Made by a program: the position numbers and the translations under genes. Of a DNA stretch of 64,000 nt, positions 8,459-16,977 are shown in pieces. The DNA lies in assembly GCA_024693285.1 (NCBI GenBank), contig JAILLE010000022.1, forward strand, positions 53,688-117,687, given 5' to 3'. This DNA comes from Bacteroidales bacterium. Its GTDB lineage: Bacteria; Bacteroidota; Bacteroidia; Bacteroidales; UBA932. The notes beneath the pieces are model-generated. The model was not told the origin of the DNA. It was given only the letters and a program-made list of their open reading frames with translations, and did no database searches. How positions within the stretch are numbered: the first letter of the stretch is position 1; each line of letters begins with the position of its first letter.

Positions 8459-9508
8459 ATGAATAAGATGAAATCTTTAATCATGGCACTTTCACTGCTG
8501 GGCCTCTTTTCATGCAAGGCCGGTTACACTAATTTGGACCTGGATCAATTCGCCTCGAAGGTTGAAGCGTTCCCACCGGTCTGTCTGGTCGATGTCCGCA
8601 CTCCTGAGGAGTTTTCCGAGGGCCATATCATGGGTGCCGTCAACTATGATTGGTACGATTCTTTGTTCGTGGATAATATCTCCGCGGTATATGACAAGTC
8701 AGCCCCATTGTATGTCTATTGCAGAAGTGGGAAACGGGCTTCTGAAGCCTCGGCCGCACTTGCGAAAGCTGGATTTGAGGTCTATAATCTCAAAGGTGGC
8801 TATATCTCCTGGACAGAAGCTGGAAAGCCTGTGACAAAATACGAGGTGGAGCGCTTCGGTACCGCTTCAGGCACCCCGGTTGACATCGTCCTTATCAAAC
8901 ATGGTTCTTTAGCTATCAGTTATGATGGGCTATCAATTCAAGTGGATCCCGTCGCGGAGCACGGTAAATCAACTGATTACGCGAAGGAATTCCCCAAGGC
9001 AGATGTCATTCTTGTGACTCATGAGCATGGTGACCATCTGGAAGACGCGACTATAGCCACCTTGACAGGGGAGAATACGGTTATTCTTCTTAACCAGACC
9101 AGCCGTGACAGGATCGGCAGGGGAGAGGCTATAGGCAATGGTGAGGCAAGAACCCTTTGCGATGGCAAGATCCAGCTTGAGGCGGTTCCGGCTTACAACA
9201 CCACACCCGGGCGTGAGAACTTCCATCCCAAGGGCAATGGTAACGGCTATGTGCTGACTATTGACGGCCTTAGGATTTATATTGCCGGAGACACTGAGGA
9301 TGTCCCTGAAATGGCTGACCTAAAGGATATTGGCGTGGCTTTCCTGCCAGTCAACCAGCCTTACACGATGACTGTTGAGCAGTGTGTTGCGGCTGCCAAG
9401 GCTTTCAAGCCTAAAGTGCTGATTCCCTATCATTTCAGCAATACGGATATAAGCACTATCCCCGGCCTTCTGCCAGGGATAGATGTTCGTCTGCGTGATT
9501 TGCGTTAG
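8459..9508 (+). CDS. Rhodanese/metallo-beta-lactamase fusion lipoprotein
   Basis: The 349-residue protein starts with a lipoprotein signal (ALSLLGLFSC; cysteine at 20). Next is a rhodanese domain (about 25-125) with VDVRTPEEFSEGHI and the active-site loop YCRSGKRA, whose cysteine would carry a persulfide. The C-terminal half (about 140-349) is a metallo-beta-lactamase fold of the UlaG/YtnP-like branch, with the metal motif THEHGDHLED, then YIAGDTEDVPE and IPYHFSN. The order rhodanese-MBL on a lipoprotein is unusual, since persulfide dioxygenase fusions are usually cytoplasmic and in the opposite order. It follows the GNAT gene by 10 bp. A role in sulfur handling is inference. Confidence 0.85.
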   Translation: MNKMKSLIMALSLLGLFSCKAGYTNLDLDQFASKVEAFPPVCLVDVRTPEEFSEGHIMGAVNYDWYDSLFVDNISAVYDKSAPLYVYCRSGKRASEASAALAKAGFEVYNLKGGYISWTEAGKPVTKYEVERFGTASGTPVDIVLIKHGSLAISYDGLSIQVDPVAEHGKSTDYAKEFPKADVILVTHEHGDHLEDATIATLTGENTVILLNQTSRDRIGRGEAIGNGEARTLCDGKIQLEAVPAYNTTPGRENFHPKGNGNGYVLTIDGLRIYIAGDTEDVPEMADLKDIGVAFLPVNQPYTMTVEQCVAAAKAFKPKVLIPYHFSNTDISTIPGLLPGIDVRLRDLR

Positions 9509-9510
9509 AT

Positions 9511-10830
9511 CTAGAAAATATAGTTCAGACCGACGTTGACGCCGATGTTGCCGTCGTTGGGATCCAGGCACTTCGCCACCTCGAAGTTGATGTTGAAGTT
9601 CTGGTTCATGATGATGTGTAATCCGGCGCCAGCGCCCATGTGGAGCTTCTCAGCATTCTTTGTGTAGAAGTCAGCGGCGGTGTATTCCTTTCCGTCAACT
9701 TTTGAGACGACGGTCTTGTCGGCCAGCAATTTTTCCATCTGCTCGGCACGATAAGGGCTGACTACCATACCTGCGTCGAAGAACGGGTTCGTGGCCAGGG
9801 TCCAGTTCTGGTTGATCCAGCGGAACTTGGCGAAACTCCAGCGGAGCTCGAAGTTGGACCAGGCGTAACTGTTACCCATCAGTCGGTTGGATGTCGTGCC
9901 TCGAACTGTGCAAGTGGAACCGAGTCCCTCGGTGTTGATTTGCTTCATATTCAGTGACTGGATGCTTTGGAGCAGATAGAACGGGGCGTTACCAGCGACA
10001 AGACCTTGGTAAGCCAGATGGTATCCGAAAGTAAGCCTGTCCTGAACCACCGGGAAGAACTGCTTCCAGTGGGCAGCCAGTTTGAGGTAATTATTGTCGT
10101 GCTTGGAAATAATGTCAGGTGAGCCGAAGGCGTAAACTTCCAGGTTGGCTCCCCGAGTCGGGTTGTTTTCGTGATCACGGCTGTCGTAGACCACGCCGGC
10201 CTTGAATTCCAGATGCTGACCGCCATTCTTCTCGGCCTCGGGGATGATACCGTTCTTGACATACAGGTCAAACAGGGATGTCGTACCGTCTGTAAGCCCT
10301 TTGTTTTTGGCGTGACCGGTATTCATATTCCAATAGGTTATGCCACCGGCCCATCCCCACTTGCTGTCGCCGATCGAACCTTGGAGGCAGGTCATAATAC
10401 GGAAGATATCCCTTCTCATGAGGAAGAATCCCAATCCGTCGTCTGTGATCCTGTCCAGCTCGGGGACATAGAGAGATGAAGCTCCATTGAAACCATAGAA
10501 TGAATATGTCTTATTGCCGAAATAAGAGATGGCGGCTGAGACACGTAGGCCGGGAATGAGATACTTGCTGTCGAAGAAGCTGTGAAGCACCGTGTTGCCC
10601 TTGGAATATCTTGAGACTTCGACATTTGCCTTCCACATGTATTCCGGATAAGTGGAACCATCACCATACCAGTAAATGTCGGTGAGGGCACCATAATGCC
10701 ATCCCAAATCGGATGAGTAGCCGACAGCGGGAAGAGGGCCAAAGTTCAAGCCTGTTTTGGTTACTTCCTGGGCGTTAGAGTAGAGTACGCAGCCGGCCAG
10801 GAGAGCGGCTGCCAAAAGCATTTTTTTCAT
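9511..10830 (-). CDS. BamA/TamA-like outer-membrane barrel protein
   Basis: The mature protein after a signal peptide (MKKMLLAAALLAGCVLYSNA) is about 420 residues of alternating beta strands. It ends in NIGVNVGLNYIF, with the terminal aromatic typical of outer-membrane barrels. Features such as GVVYDSRDHENNPTRGANLEVY and FGYHLAYQGL match the surface-antigen D15/Omp85 C-terminal domain. No POTRA domains are present, so it is a stand-alone barrel rather than full BamA. ATG 10830 overlaps the upstream acyltransferase stop as ATGA, implying co-translation with a phospholipid acyltransferase. A role in moving lipid or protein to the outer membrane is plausible but unproven. Confidence 0.82.
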   Translation of the reverse strand: MKKMLLAAALLAGCVLYSNAQEVTKTGLNFGPLPAVGYSSDLGWHYGALTDIYWYGDGSTYPEYMWKANVEVSRYSKGNTVLHSFFDSKYLIPGLRVSAAISYFGNKTYSFYGFNGASSLYVPELDRITDDGLGFFLMRRDIFRIMTCLQGSIGDSKWGWAGGITYWNMNTGHAKNKGLTDGTTSLFDLYVKNGIIPEAEKNGGQHLEFKAGVVYDSRDHENNPTRGANLEVYAFGSPDIISKHDNNYLKLAAHWKQFFPVVQDRLTFGYHLAYQGLVAGNAPFYLLQSIQSLNMKQINTEGLGSTCTVRGTTSNRLMGNSYAWSNFELRWSFAKFRWINQNWTLATNPFFDAGMVVSPYRAEQMEKLLADKTVVSKVDGKEYTAADFYTKNAEKLHMGAGAGLHIIMNQNFNINFEVAKCLDPNDGNIGVNVGLNYIF

Positions 10831-12041
10831 ATTTCTTGTATTTGACATTTCGAGTATGATTCTTTCAGTTCCTTATGTCCGAGCGATAGCCGGATGTCGG
10901 AGATCAGGATACGTCCCTGCTCCAACGCCTCGTAGAAGATGCTATGTGACCAGAAGGATAAAAGGAAGACAATAACAGCCAGGACGGGTGGCAGACATAG
11001 GAAGTAAACTAGCCCCCAAATAATTACCAATAAGGGCATTAGGGCGAACTTGACACCGAAGCGGGCTGTCCGTACGAAGGCCTTGTCCTTAATTCTTCCA
11101 GCCAGGTACTCTGACAGGATCCACATGGGAGACGCCGCGACAGTGGCGAAAATAATCAACGGCAGAAGCATGATGAAGGCGAGAGTCTTGCCTATAATCC
11201 GTAGTCCAGTCCCATCCTTCTTAAAGGACCACGAGGACAACCCCTCATTTCTACGCTTTAAGTCGAAGATTCCGGCGTTCTTGATTCTGTCCGAACTGGC
11301 TGCCATCGCTGTTTTAACTCCGGAAATCTTAGTCAACGACCAACGGCCTTCATAAGTGTCGTCATCAGGAAGGCAGGTGATGAGAGAGGCAATTCGCTCT
11401 CTCAGTGTATCTAAAAGATGCTTATATATATGGCTCTCAACCATTTCCGGAGTGGAGGAAACGAATTCCGTCACATTGATGGCCTTGCCGTAACGGATCG
11501 TGATAGGAGTCTTTATCCGGTAATAGTCCTGATATTCAAGCCCTACCGGGACGATGTAAACCGGCTTGCGATCTCCGAAACGCTCATTCGCCGCAAGGGC
11601 TGTCCGGACAATCCCTTTTTTCAATGGAAGAAGGGAATGCATCGGGCGATGAGTGCCCTCGCAGAACATGCAATACCTCATCCCATGATCCAGACAATCA
11701 ACGACTTCTGCAATTGTGGACCTGTTGTCCAGAACGGCTTTTACTCCGTCACGGGCTCTTGGAAGAGGGAGGATCTTCAGGAAATGAAGTATCTTTCTGA
11801 CCAATGGCTTTTGGAATACATCCGCCCTTGCCCCGAATAGGGTCGCGTCTTTCCAGTCCTGTAGGATGACCAGGGCATCCATGACTGTGTTGCAATGATT
11901 AGGCGCCAGAAGAACGGATCCATCAGTCGGAACATTCTCTTTACCCTCAGAGGAGATGTGGTTGAACATGCTGCGAATCGCGTCATCGCACCATATCCTT
12001 GCCCATGAATACCTCCAATCTCTCTCGTAGGGTTTCCTCAT
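10827..12041 (-). CDS. PlsC-like phospholipid acyltransferase
   Basis: The N-terminal half (about 25-230) is an LPLAT domain. It has the histidine-aspartate motif in the NHxNxxxD form (NHCNTVMD), the substrate-binding GARADVFQKP and the block MFCEGTHRP. Such enzymes transfer an acyl chain to glycerol-3-phosphate or its 1-acyl form at the inner membrane. The C-terminal 120 residues add two strongly hydrophobic stretches (about 275-300 and 320-360) that anchor the protein. At 404 residues it is longer than plain PlsC (about 245). It is translationally coupled to the barrel gene downstream and begins two bases after the BASS transporter stop, so all three form one operon. Confidence 0.88.
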   Translation of the reverse strand: MRKPYERDWRYSWARIWCDDAIRSMFNHISSEGKENVPTDGSVLLAPNHCNTVMDALVILQDWKDATLFGARADVFQKPLVRKILHFLKILPLPRARDGVKAVLDNRSTIAEVVDCLDHGMRYCMFCEGTHRPMHSLLPLKKGIVRTALAANERFGDRKPVYIVPVGLEYQDYYRIKTPITIRYGKAINVTEFVSSTPEMVESHIYKHLLDTLRERIASLITCLPDDDTYEGRWSLTKISGVKTAMAASSDRIKNAGIFDLKRRNEGLSSWSFKKDGTGLRIIGKTLAFIMLLPLIIFATVAASPMWILSEYLAGRIKDKAFVRTARFGVKFALMPLLVIIWGLVYFLCLPPVLAVIVFLLSFWSHSIFYEALEQGRILISDIRLSLGHKELKESYSKCQIQEI

Positions 12042-12042
12042 A

Positions 12043-12996
12043 TCACTTGGCGGCGCGCTTGTCTTTCAGGTTGAATATCGTCGAGACTGTCAGTCCGGAG
12101 ATTATATGCCATATTCCCCACCAGGCTGTGATGACCAGCATTCCTCCATGGGGAGGAAATCCGGCGAATATTGATGTGCCAAGCAAAAGCACCAGACCTA
12201 GTCCGGAATTCTGTATTCCTGTCTCGATGGTAAGGGTACGTCTGTCGCGGCGAGGCACCTTGAAGGTGGTTCCTATACCGAATCCTATACCCAGAGCCAA
12301 CAGATTGTGGATGAAAACTATAAGGAATATGTATTTGACGCATTTGAGGAAGGCGTCCAGATTCCCGGCGAAGGATAGAATCACCATCGCTATGAAAAAC
12401 AGGATCGAGAGCCACTGGAACGGCTTTTTCAGTTTATCCGCCACCTTTGGCAGGAAATGGGCGAATAGGATTCCGAGGGTGAGCGGGATGCCGAGCAGGA
12501 TGAATATTGTCTTGAACACGTCCCACAAAGGAATGACCAAGGTAGGCACGTCAGCCGCCACATTGGCCGTGTGAAGGTATAAGTTGCCCCAAATGAAGAA
12601 GTTGGCGGGAGTCAAGAAGATAGCCAGCGCTGTGCTGATAGCCGTCAGCGACACGGAAAGTTCTATGTTGGCCTTTGACAGGGATGACATGAAATTGGAA
12701 ATATTGCCTCCGGGACATGAGGCGACCAGGATCATGCCCAGACCCATCATAGGAGATATCCATTTCCCCATCGAGATTGCCAGCAGGAAGGTGAAGGCCG
12801 GCAACAGGATAAGTTGGCAGAGCATGCCGAGAAGGACTGATTTGGGCTTCTTGAACACTTCAGCGAAGATGTGGGGTTTGATGCCTAGGGCGACACCGAA
12901 CATCACGAAGGCGAGCACGATGTTGATTGTGTTCATACCTCCGGCGTTGAGGGTCACATTGATCTGGTCGATCTGGGCGGCGGTTTCTGGACTCAT
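12043..12996 (-). CDS. Bile acid:sodium symporter family (BASS) transporter
   Basis: The 317-residue inner-membrane protein has nine to ten hydrophobic segments. It carries the BASS signatures GVALGIKP, VASCPGGNISNFMSSLSKANIELSV (cut here across two lines of the fold) and ETGIQNSGLGLVLL. These include the two sodium-site regions known in the family. Substrates in bacteria range from bile acids to pantothenate and keto acids, and none can be assigned here. It is first in a three-gene run with the PlsC-like and barrel genes. The upstream 40 bp hold an AATATTTG sequence near 13005 that only approximates a -7 element. Confidence 0.88.
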   Translation of the reverse strand: MSPETAAQIDQINVTLNAGGMNTINIVLAFVMFGVALGIKPHIFAEVFKKPKSVLLGMLCQLILLPAFTFLLAISMGKWISPMMGLGMILVASCPGGNISNFMSSLSKANIELSVSLTAISTALAIFLTPANFFIWGNLYLHTANVAADVPTLVIPLWDVFKTIFILLGIPLTLGILFAHFLPKVADKLKKPFQWLSILFFIAMVILSFAGNLDAFLKCVKYIFLIVFIHNLLALGIGFGIGTTFKVPRRDRRTLTIETGIQNSGLGLVLLLGTSIFAGFPPHGGMLVITAWWGIWHIISGLTVSTIFNLKDKRAAK

Positions 12997-13038
12997 CTGA
13001 ATTACAAATATTTGCGAATATAAGAAAAATAACTGATA

Positions 13039-13962
13039 TCAGATGGCCAAATCACCTGCTTTGACCAGATCATCCAACAGCTCGTCAGGAATGATCGCCT
13101 GCACCGCATGTAAAACAGCATTCAGCATTCCCTCGTGGATATAGTCCCGTCGTATCGCGATGACTATCGTCCTTTTTAATTCAGAATCAACTATTTCTAG
13201 GATATTATCCATATCTCCCGGTCGAATCAGGTTTATATGGGTTTGAGGTATGATCGTCATTCCTCCGTTCTCATTGACCATCTGGACAAGGATGCCCACT
13301 CGGCTGCCCTCATAAAACCGATCATACGAAAAAGTGGAATCGCCTTCCGACATCGATTCATCGAACAATTGCAAACCGTCTTTCATTACCCAGACTTTGC
13401 CCCTGCGGAGGGCCTCTCTTGTTATTGTTCCGCCATTATTCTTCTGCCCCTTGTCCGCATAGGCGAAAAACTTCTCATGGAATAGAGGAATGGTCAAAAG
13501 GTCAGGGTCACTCACGGGCTCCGCCAGAATCCCCATGTCCACTTCAGCTTTGGAGAGTTTCTCCATGATTGAGTTCGAGGGCATTTCCTCGGTGATCAGG
13601 GATATTCCGGGATGATTCTTCGAGAGATATTTGAATAGTCCCGGCACCAGCACCGGGGCGACAGTCGATATCATGGCGATTTTCAAGGGACCGGTCGTGG
13701 ACTGTTTCTCGGACCTGGTTATCTCGAGGAGTTGGTTGACATTATATAATACGACTTTGGCCTGGTCGATCACCTTCCTGCCGATTTCTGTCGGGGATAT
13801 GGGATAGGAATCACGGTCGAATATCAGCAGATCCAGTTCATCTTCGAGTTTCTTGACCATGAGACTTAACGTGGATTGATTGATATCCATGGCCTCGGCA
13901 GCTTTCCCGAAATGCCTGAACTGGTCTATCGCCACGATGTATTTTAATTGCTGGAGAGTCAT
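13039..13962 (-). CDS. LysR-family regulator, OxyR-like
   Basis: The 307-residue protein begins MTLQQLKYIVAIDQFRHFGKAAEAM, the typical LysR winged-helix N terminus, then a linker helix and a two-lobed effector domain (about 90-300). Overall it resembles the Bacteroidota OxyR branch. However, I find no cysteine in the translated protein, so a disulfide switch like that of E. coli OxyR is not possible. I chose ATG 13962 because it gives the standard LysR start and lies just after a TATCTTTG element; the longer frame reads through that promoter. It is divergent from trkH, a possible target. Confidence 0.88.
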   Translation of the reverse strand: MTLQQLKYIVAIDQFRHFGKAAEAMDINQSTLSLMVKKLEDELDLLIFDRDSYPISPTEIGRKVIDQAKVVLYNVNQLLEITRSEKQSTTGPLKIAMISTVAPVLVPGLFKYLSKNHPGISLITEEMPSNSIMEKLSKAEVDMGILAEPVSDPDLLTIPLFHEKFFAYADKGQKNNGGTITREALRRGKVWVMKDGLQLFDESMSEGDSTFSYDRFYEGSRVGILVQMVNENGGMTIIPQTHINLIRPGDMDNILEIVDSELKRTIVIAIRRDYIHEGMLNAVLHAVQAIIPDELLDDLVKAGDLAI

Positions 13963-13982
13963 GTTAATTGATTTTATCAATG

Positions 13983-13990
13983 CAAAGATA
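13983..13990 (-). promoter_or_regulatory. -7 element of the LysR regulator gene
   Basis: The minus strand reads TATCTTTG, ending 20 bases before the chosen ATG. No convincing TTTG is found 19-20 bp upstream. It lies within the 97-bp divergent region shared with trkH. Confidence 0.6.
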
Positions 13991-14059
13991 AAAAATATTG
14001 TATTGATAAATAAACTTGCCGGGAATATTTTTGCAAGCGGAAGTTGATGAAAACGAGCG

Positions 14060-15505
14060 ATGAACATCAAGGTAATTTCATGGTATGTGGGCTTGTCCCT
14101 GCTCCTGGTGGCGGCACTGATGTCGGTGTCCGCCCTTGTCGCTTGTTTCTCGGAAGGAGATGATAGCGCGGCCTTGTTGTTTTACTCGGCTCTTGTCACT
14201 GGCATCACTGGTGGTTATCCATTATTGTTCGTGCGCAGGAGGGAGCATCACCTTTCCGCCAGGGAAGGGAACTGCGTTGTGGTATTCTCATGGTTGGCCG
14301 CTTGTGTTTTCGGAAGTATCCCATTTTTGCTTCACGGCGAGATCATTTCTTTGGTTGACGCCTTGTTTGAGAGCGTATCGGGTTTCACCACTACAGGCGC
14401 CTCTATTCTAGTGGACATAGAAAGTTTGCCTGCCGGACTTCAGTTTTGGAGAATCTCCACGGCTTGGGTTGGGGGAGTCGGTATAGTCACCCTATTCTCT
14501 ATGATCGCAGTACGAGATGATGATAAAAGTGTCCTTTATGGGTCGGAGATATCCAGTGTCGCCAGACGCGACTTCAAAGGCGCCAGAAATAAGTTCGCCA
14601 GCAGGATGTTCGTGATATATATCGCGATGACCGCGGTATCGATGATCGCTTTGAAACTCACTGGAATGACGTGGCTGGAAGCCGCGACTTGCGCCATGTC
14701 GGCTTGCAGCACATGCGGGTTTTGCGTCAAGAACGAAAGTGTAGCCTTCTGGGATAACCCCGCCGCGGAGATTATTCTGATTATCACGATGTTGGCCGCT
14801 GGAATCAACTTCGTACTCATATATATGTCTTGCATCCGAAGAAGCTATAAACACATATTCAAGTCCGAGGTGTCCAGGACTTTTATCGTGTTGATTCTTA
14901 TAGCGATAGCTACGATCAGTCTGGATCTTGTCTTTCACGGTGCTCCTCTGGCCTGGAAAACTTTGCGTCAGGCGGCCTTCCAGGTGGTCTCGATATCCAC
15001 TACAACCGGTTTCGCCACAGTTGACACTACGACGTGGCCGAGTCTAAGCATGGTTATCCTGATTATCTGCTCCCTGATATGCGGATGCTCCGGATCCACT
15101 TCAGGAGGCATGAAGATGGATCGTTTGCTCTTGGCCATAAAGGGCTTTAAAGCGAGGATTGATTCAGCCAGTCATCCGGGCAGGATAATACCGGTAAAGA
15201 TTGATGGCAAGATCCGTCCGGATAACCTTATCAACGATGCTTTCGTGTTCATGTTCAGCTACTTCCTTCTGATATTCATCTTCGGATTAGTGAATATAGC
15301 GGGTGGTCTTGATGTTACGACCGGGCTGACCGCCTCAGTCGCGTGCATCGGAAATGTCGGACCTGGATTCGGGGAAATAGGATCGATGTCAAGCTATGCC
15401 AATCTCCCGATCATGGTGAAAATCACTAGCATGATCGAGATGATACTTGGACGTTTGGAGATATTCCCGGTGTTCTACCTTCTTTCCTCCCTAAGGGACA
15501 AATAA
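14060..15505 (+). CDS. trkH: TrkH-family potassium uptake protein
   Basis: The 481-residue inner-membrane protein shows four pore-loop repeats with selectivity-filter glycines: SGFTTTGASIL (about 115), CSTCGFCVKN (about 220), STTTGFATVD (about 315) and CSGSTSGGMKMDR (about 350). This is the TrkH/KtrB channel architecture that imports K+ along the membrane potential, normally gated by a cytoplasmic TrkA/KtrA RCK protein. No trkA lies in this window. The start ATG 14060 gives an immediate membrane helix (ISWYVGLSLLLVAALM). It is divergent from the LysR gene. Confidence 0.93.
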   Translation: MNIKVISWYVGLSLLLVAALMSVSALVACFSEGDDSAALLFYSALVTGITGGYPLLFVRRREHHLSAREGNCVVVFSWLAACVFGSIPFLLHGEIISLVDALFESVSGFTTTGASILVDIESLPAGLQFWRISTAWVGGVGIVTLFSMIAVRDDDKSVLYGSEISSVARRDFKGARNKFASRMFVIYIAMTAVSMIALKLTGMTWLEAATCAMSACSTCGFCVKNESVAFWDNPAAEIILIITMLAAGINFVLIYMSCIRRSYKHIFKSEVSRTFIVLILIAIATISLDLVFHGAPLAWKTLRQAAFQVVSISTTTGFATVDTTTWPSLSMVILIICSLICGCSGSTSGGMKMDRLLLAIKGFKARIDSASHPGRIIPVKIDGKIRPDNLINDAFVFMFSYFLLIFIFGLVNIAGGLDVTTGLTASVACIGNVGPGFGEIGSMSSYANLPIMVKITSMIEMILGRLEIFPVFYLLSSLRDK

Positions 15506-15515
15506 GAGGTTTCCG

Positions 15516-16199
15516 CTATTGCCTTTTTTCTGACATAAGTTTCTCCAATTCGGAATCAGGTTTTCCTTGGATTTCTTCTTCCTGGAAAAATCTGGTAAGC
15601 ATTGTGGCGAAAACCTTGTTATTATAGATGAATACAAAGTCGTAGTAGCCAGGCTCGACCTCTTCAGGATGAAGGTAAAATGATCCCCAATGGAAGGTTT
15701 CGTCGTCTGGATCTTTATTAAGGTCACATGCCAGGACATAGCCAGGGGTCTCGTCATTCAAAGAGTTTTTCAAATAAAACCCTTGGTCCGCCTGATGCTT
15801 GAAAACCATAACCTTGATGCCTGACGCGGCGGTGGCCTGTGGATTGAACTCTATCCATTCGTTAAGCTCGAAAACGGAGCGGATGCCTTCAGTGGCATAG
15901 GGCTTATGGTTGAAATCACCAGTTCCGCAACGATCCCCGTTCAAACTCAAGGCGGTCATCACAGGCTGCTCACCCTCTTTGAGGCACACGAAATAGAGTT
16001 TGCCAAGAACCATTGTGTCTTTAACTTCCTGGGGATTAGCGGAGGTGCTATTAGCGACACCATTACCGTCAATGCTTTTCTCACTGTTAATAGTGGTGTC
16101 GTCAGATAAGTTTGCCGTCTTCGTCTTCGCGCCATTGTTGAAGCAGGCTGTTGATAGAGTGGTAAGTCCCGCGACTAAGATAATTGCGATATTCTTCAT
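15516..16199 (-). CDS. Hypothetical lipoprotein
   Basis: The 227-residue protein has a lipoprotein signal (LVAGLTTLSTAC; cysteine at 19). A low-complexity Ser/Asn/Thr/Asp linker covers about residues 20-60, and a globular domain follows (KLYFVCLKEGEQPVM, then HWGSFYLHPEEVEPGYYDFV). I recognise no family. It is convergent with trkH (10 bp apart). Upstream lies the hairpin of the first repeat copy, which would end transcription from the toxin-antitoxin pair on the same strand. This gene therefore probably has its own promoter between 16200 and 16268, although no full TAnnTTTG with a -33 element is clear there. Confidence 0.7.
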   Translation of the reverse strand: MKNIAIILVAGLTTLSTACFNNGAKTKTANLSDDTTINSEKSIDGNGVANSTSANPQEVKDTMVLGKLYFVCLKEGEQPVMTALSLNGDRCGTGDFNHKPYATEGIRSVFELNEWIEFNPQATAASGIKVMVFKHQADQGFYLKNSLNDETPGYVLACDLNKDPDDETFHWGSFYLHPEEVEPGYYDFVFIYNNKVFATMLTRFFQEEEIQGKPDSELEKLMSEKRQ

Positions 16200-16267
16200 A
16201 TACTTTAACCTTTAGTTTTCTATAAAAAACAGATTAGCAAGGCTAAGATAACAAAAATAAATGACAA

Positions 16268-16299
16268 AAAAAGCACCGGCATTTCTGCCGATGCTTTTG
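16268..16299 (-). terminator. Terminator for the toxin-antitoxin operon (hairpin of repeat copy 1)
   Basis: Read on the minus strand, the stem AAAAGCATCGGCA/TGCCGGTGCTTTT closes a GAAA tetraloop with one T-G wobble, then a run of seven T. On the plus strand the wobble becomes a C-A mismatch and the tail is short, so the minus direction is favoured. It lies 93 bases after the toxin stop. Confidence 0.65.
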
Positions 16300-16415
16300 T
16301 CGCTCCCCAAGACAGTGAAATGTTGAACCTGTGGCGGGATTTCCTCATAGTTGTCAAGTTTGTTGACGAGAATCGGGAGTGGCTTAAGCCATTATTTAAA
16401 GAGGTCCGAATGTGA
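16271..16415 (+). repeat. Dispersed repeat copy 1, with hairpin and 31-codon ORF
   Basis: This aligns without gaps to 17423-17567. It opens with a hairpin (AAAGCACCGGCA... TGCCGATGCTTTT) and continues with a nearly identical block, AGTGAAATGTTGAACCTGTG, and more. ATG 16320 to TGA 16413-16415 is an open frame of 31 codons (MLNLWRDFL...) matched by an equally long frame in copy 2. Differences include several synonymous changes and V/I swaps, so the frame may be translated. Its 3' end overlaps the toxin gene on the other strand. It could instead be a REP-like element with no peptide. Confidence 0.7.
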
Positions 16416-16664
16416 ACCCAATCTGACCAGTTTAATCTGGTGCAGGGATTCATCAATCCAGATTAAAAGGAAATCGTTCTGGACGTGGCATTCCATACAA
16501 TCATTGTATTCACCGCTGAGTCTGTGTGGCTTATAGGATGCGTCAACTTTGCCATTATCCCGAAGTTGCTGAAGCACGGCCTTGAGAGCTTTTATTCTAT
16601 CAGATTGCCCCTTATATCGCTTCAAGTCCTTCTTAAACCTTGTAGAATAGACAATTTCCCACAT
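16392..16664 (-). CDS. YafQ/RelE-type toxin of a toxin-antitoxin pair
   Basis: The 90-residue protein starts MWEIVYSTRFKKDLKRYKGQ and carries the YafQ-like core: KPHRLSGEYNDCMECHV, DFLLIWIDE, and a C-terminal VRLGSHSDLF with the catalytic-region histidine. Members are ribosome-dependent mRNA endonucleases that are silenced by their antitoxin. ATG 16664 is chosen because it begins the family fold and lies one base after the antitoxin stop; a longer frame would run into the antitoxin gene. Transcription likely ends at the repeat-copy-1 hairpin. Confidence 0.9.
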   Translation of the reverse strand: MWEIVYSTRFKKDLKRYKGQSDRIKALKAVLQQLRDNGKVDASYKPHRLSGEYNDCMECHVQNDFLLIWIDESLHQIKLVRLGSHSDLFK

Positions 16665-16665
16665 A

Positions 16666-16914
16666 TTACAATTCCGCCACAAATCCCTCCAAACTATCCA
16701 CGTCAAGTTTATTCATCGGCTCCCCGGAACGAGCCTCTTCAATGGCCGCTATTGTTTCATCGTTAGGTTCATTATAAGCGATGTCCATCAGGACAGTCTC
16801 AACATAGTTGTTGAGGCTCCTGTTTTCCTTCTTCGCCTTCATTTTCAGACGATGAATTAAATCCTTGTTTAATCGGAAGGCGGTTTGTACCTTTGTTACA
16901 GATGATCCAATCAT
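16666..16914 (-). CDS. RelB/DinJ-type ribbon-helix-helix antitoxin
   Basis: The 82-residue protein has an N-terminal ribbon-helix-helix (about 5-50): VTKVQTAFRLNKDLIHRLKM then KKENRSLNNYVETVL. An acidic C-terminal tail follows that would wrap the toxin (GEPMNKLDVDSLEGFVAEL). It is first in the operon, as is usual, and should repress its own promoter. ATG 16914 is chosen because it lies just after a full promoter with repeats, while the upstream in-frame codons cross that promoter. Confidence 0.88.
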   Translation of the reverse strand: MIGSSVTKVQTAFRLNKDLIHRLKMKAKKENRSLNNYVETVLMDIAYNEPNDETIAAIEEARSGEPMNKLDVDSLEGFVAEL

Positions 16915-16915
16915 T

Positions 16916-16965
16916 TTGTTATATTTTATATTACAAATGTATAACAATATTATAACAAAAACAAA
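16916..16965 (-). promoter_or_regulatory. Promoter and candidate operator of the toxin-antitoxin operon
   Basis: On the minus strand, -33 TTTG (16962-16965) and -7 TACATTTG (16934-16941) are 20 bp apart. Between and around them lie TATAACAA twice in direct orientation (16940-16947 and 16951-16958, 11 bp apart) and its inverse TTGTTATA at 16916-16923. Repeats spaced one helical turn apart suit binding by the ribbon-helix-helix antitoxin. Confidence 0.7.
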
Positions 16966-16977
16966 TATTTTAAAAGG

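Noticed and set aside
16220..16456. Minus-strand frames through both repeat copies with similar translations (RKSRHRFNISL, AEMPVLF)
   Set aside because: The similarity follows from the DNA repeat. The plus-strand frame has equal length and ends at matching stops in both copies, whereas the minus frames differ in start and end.
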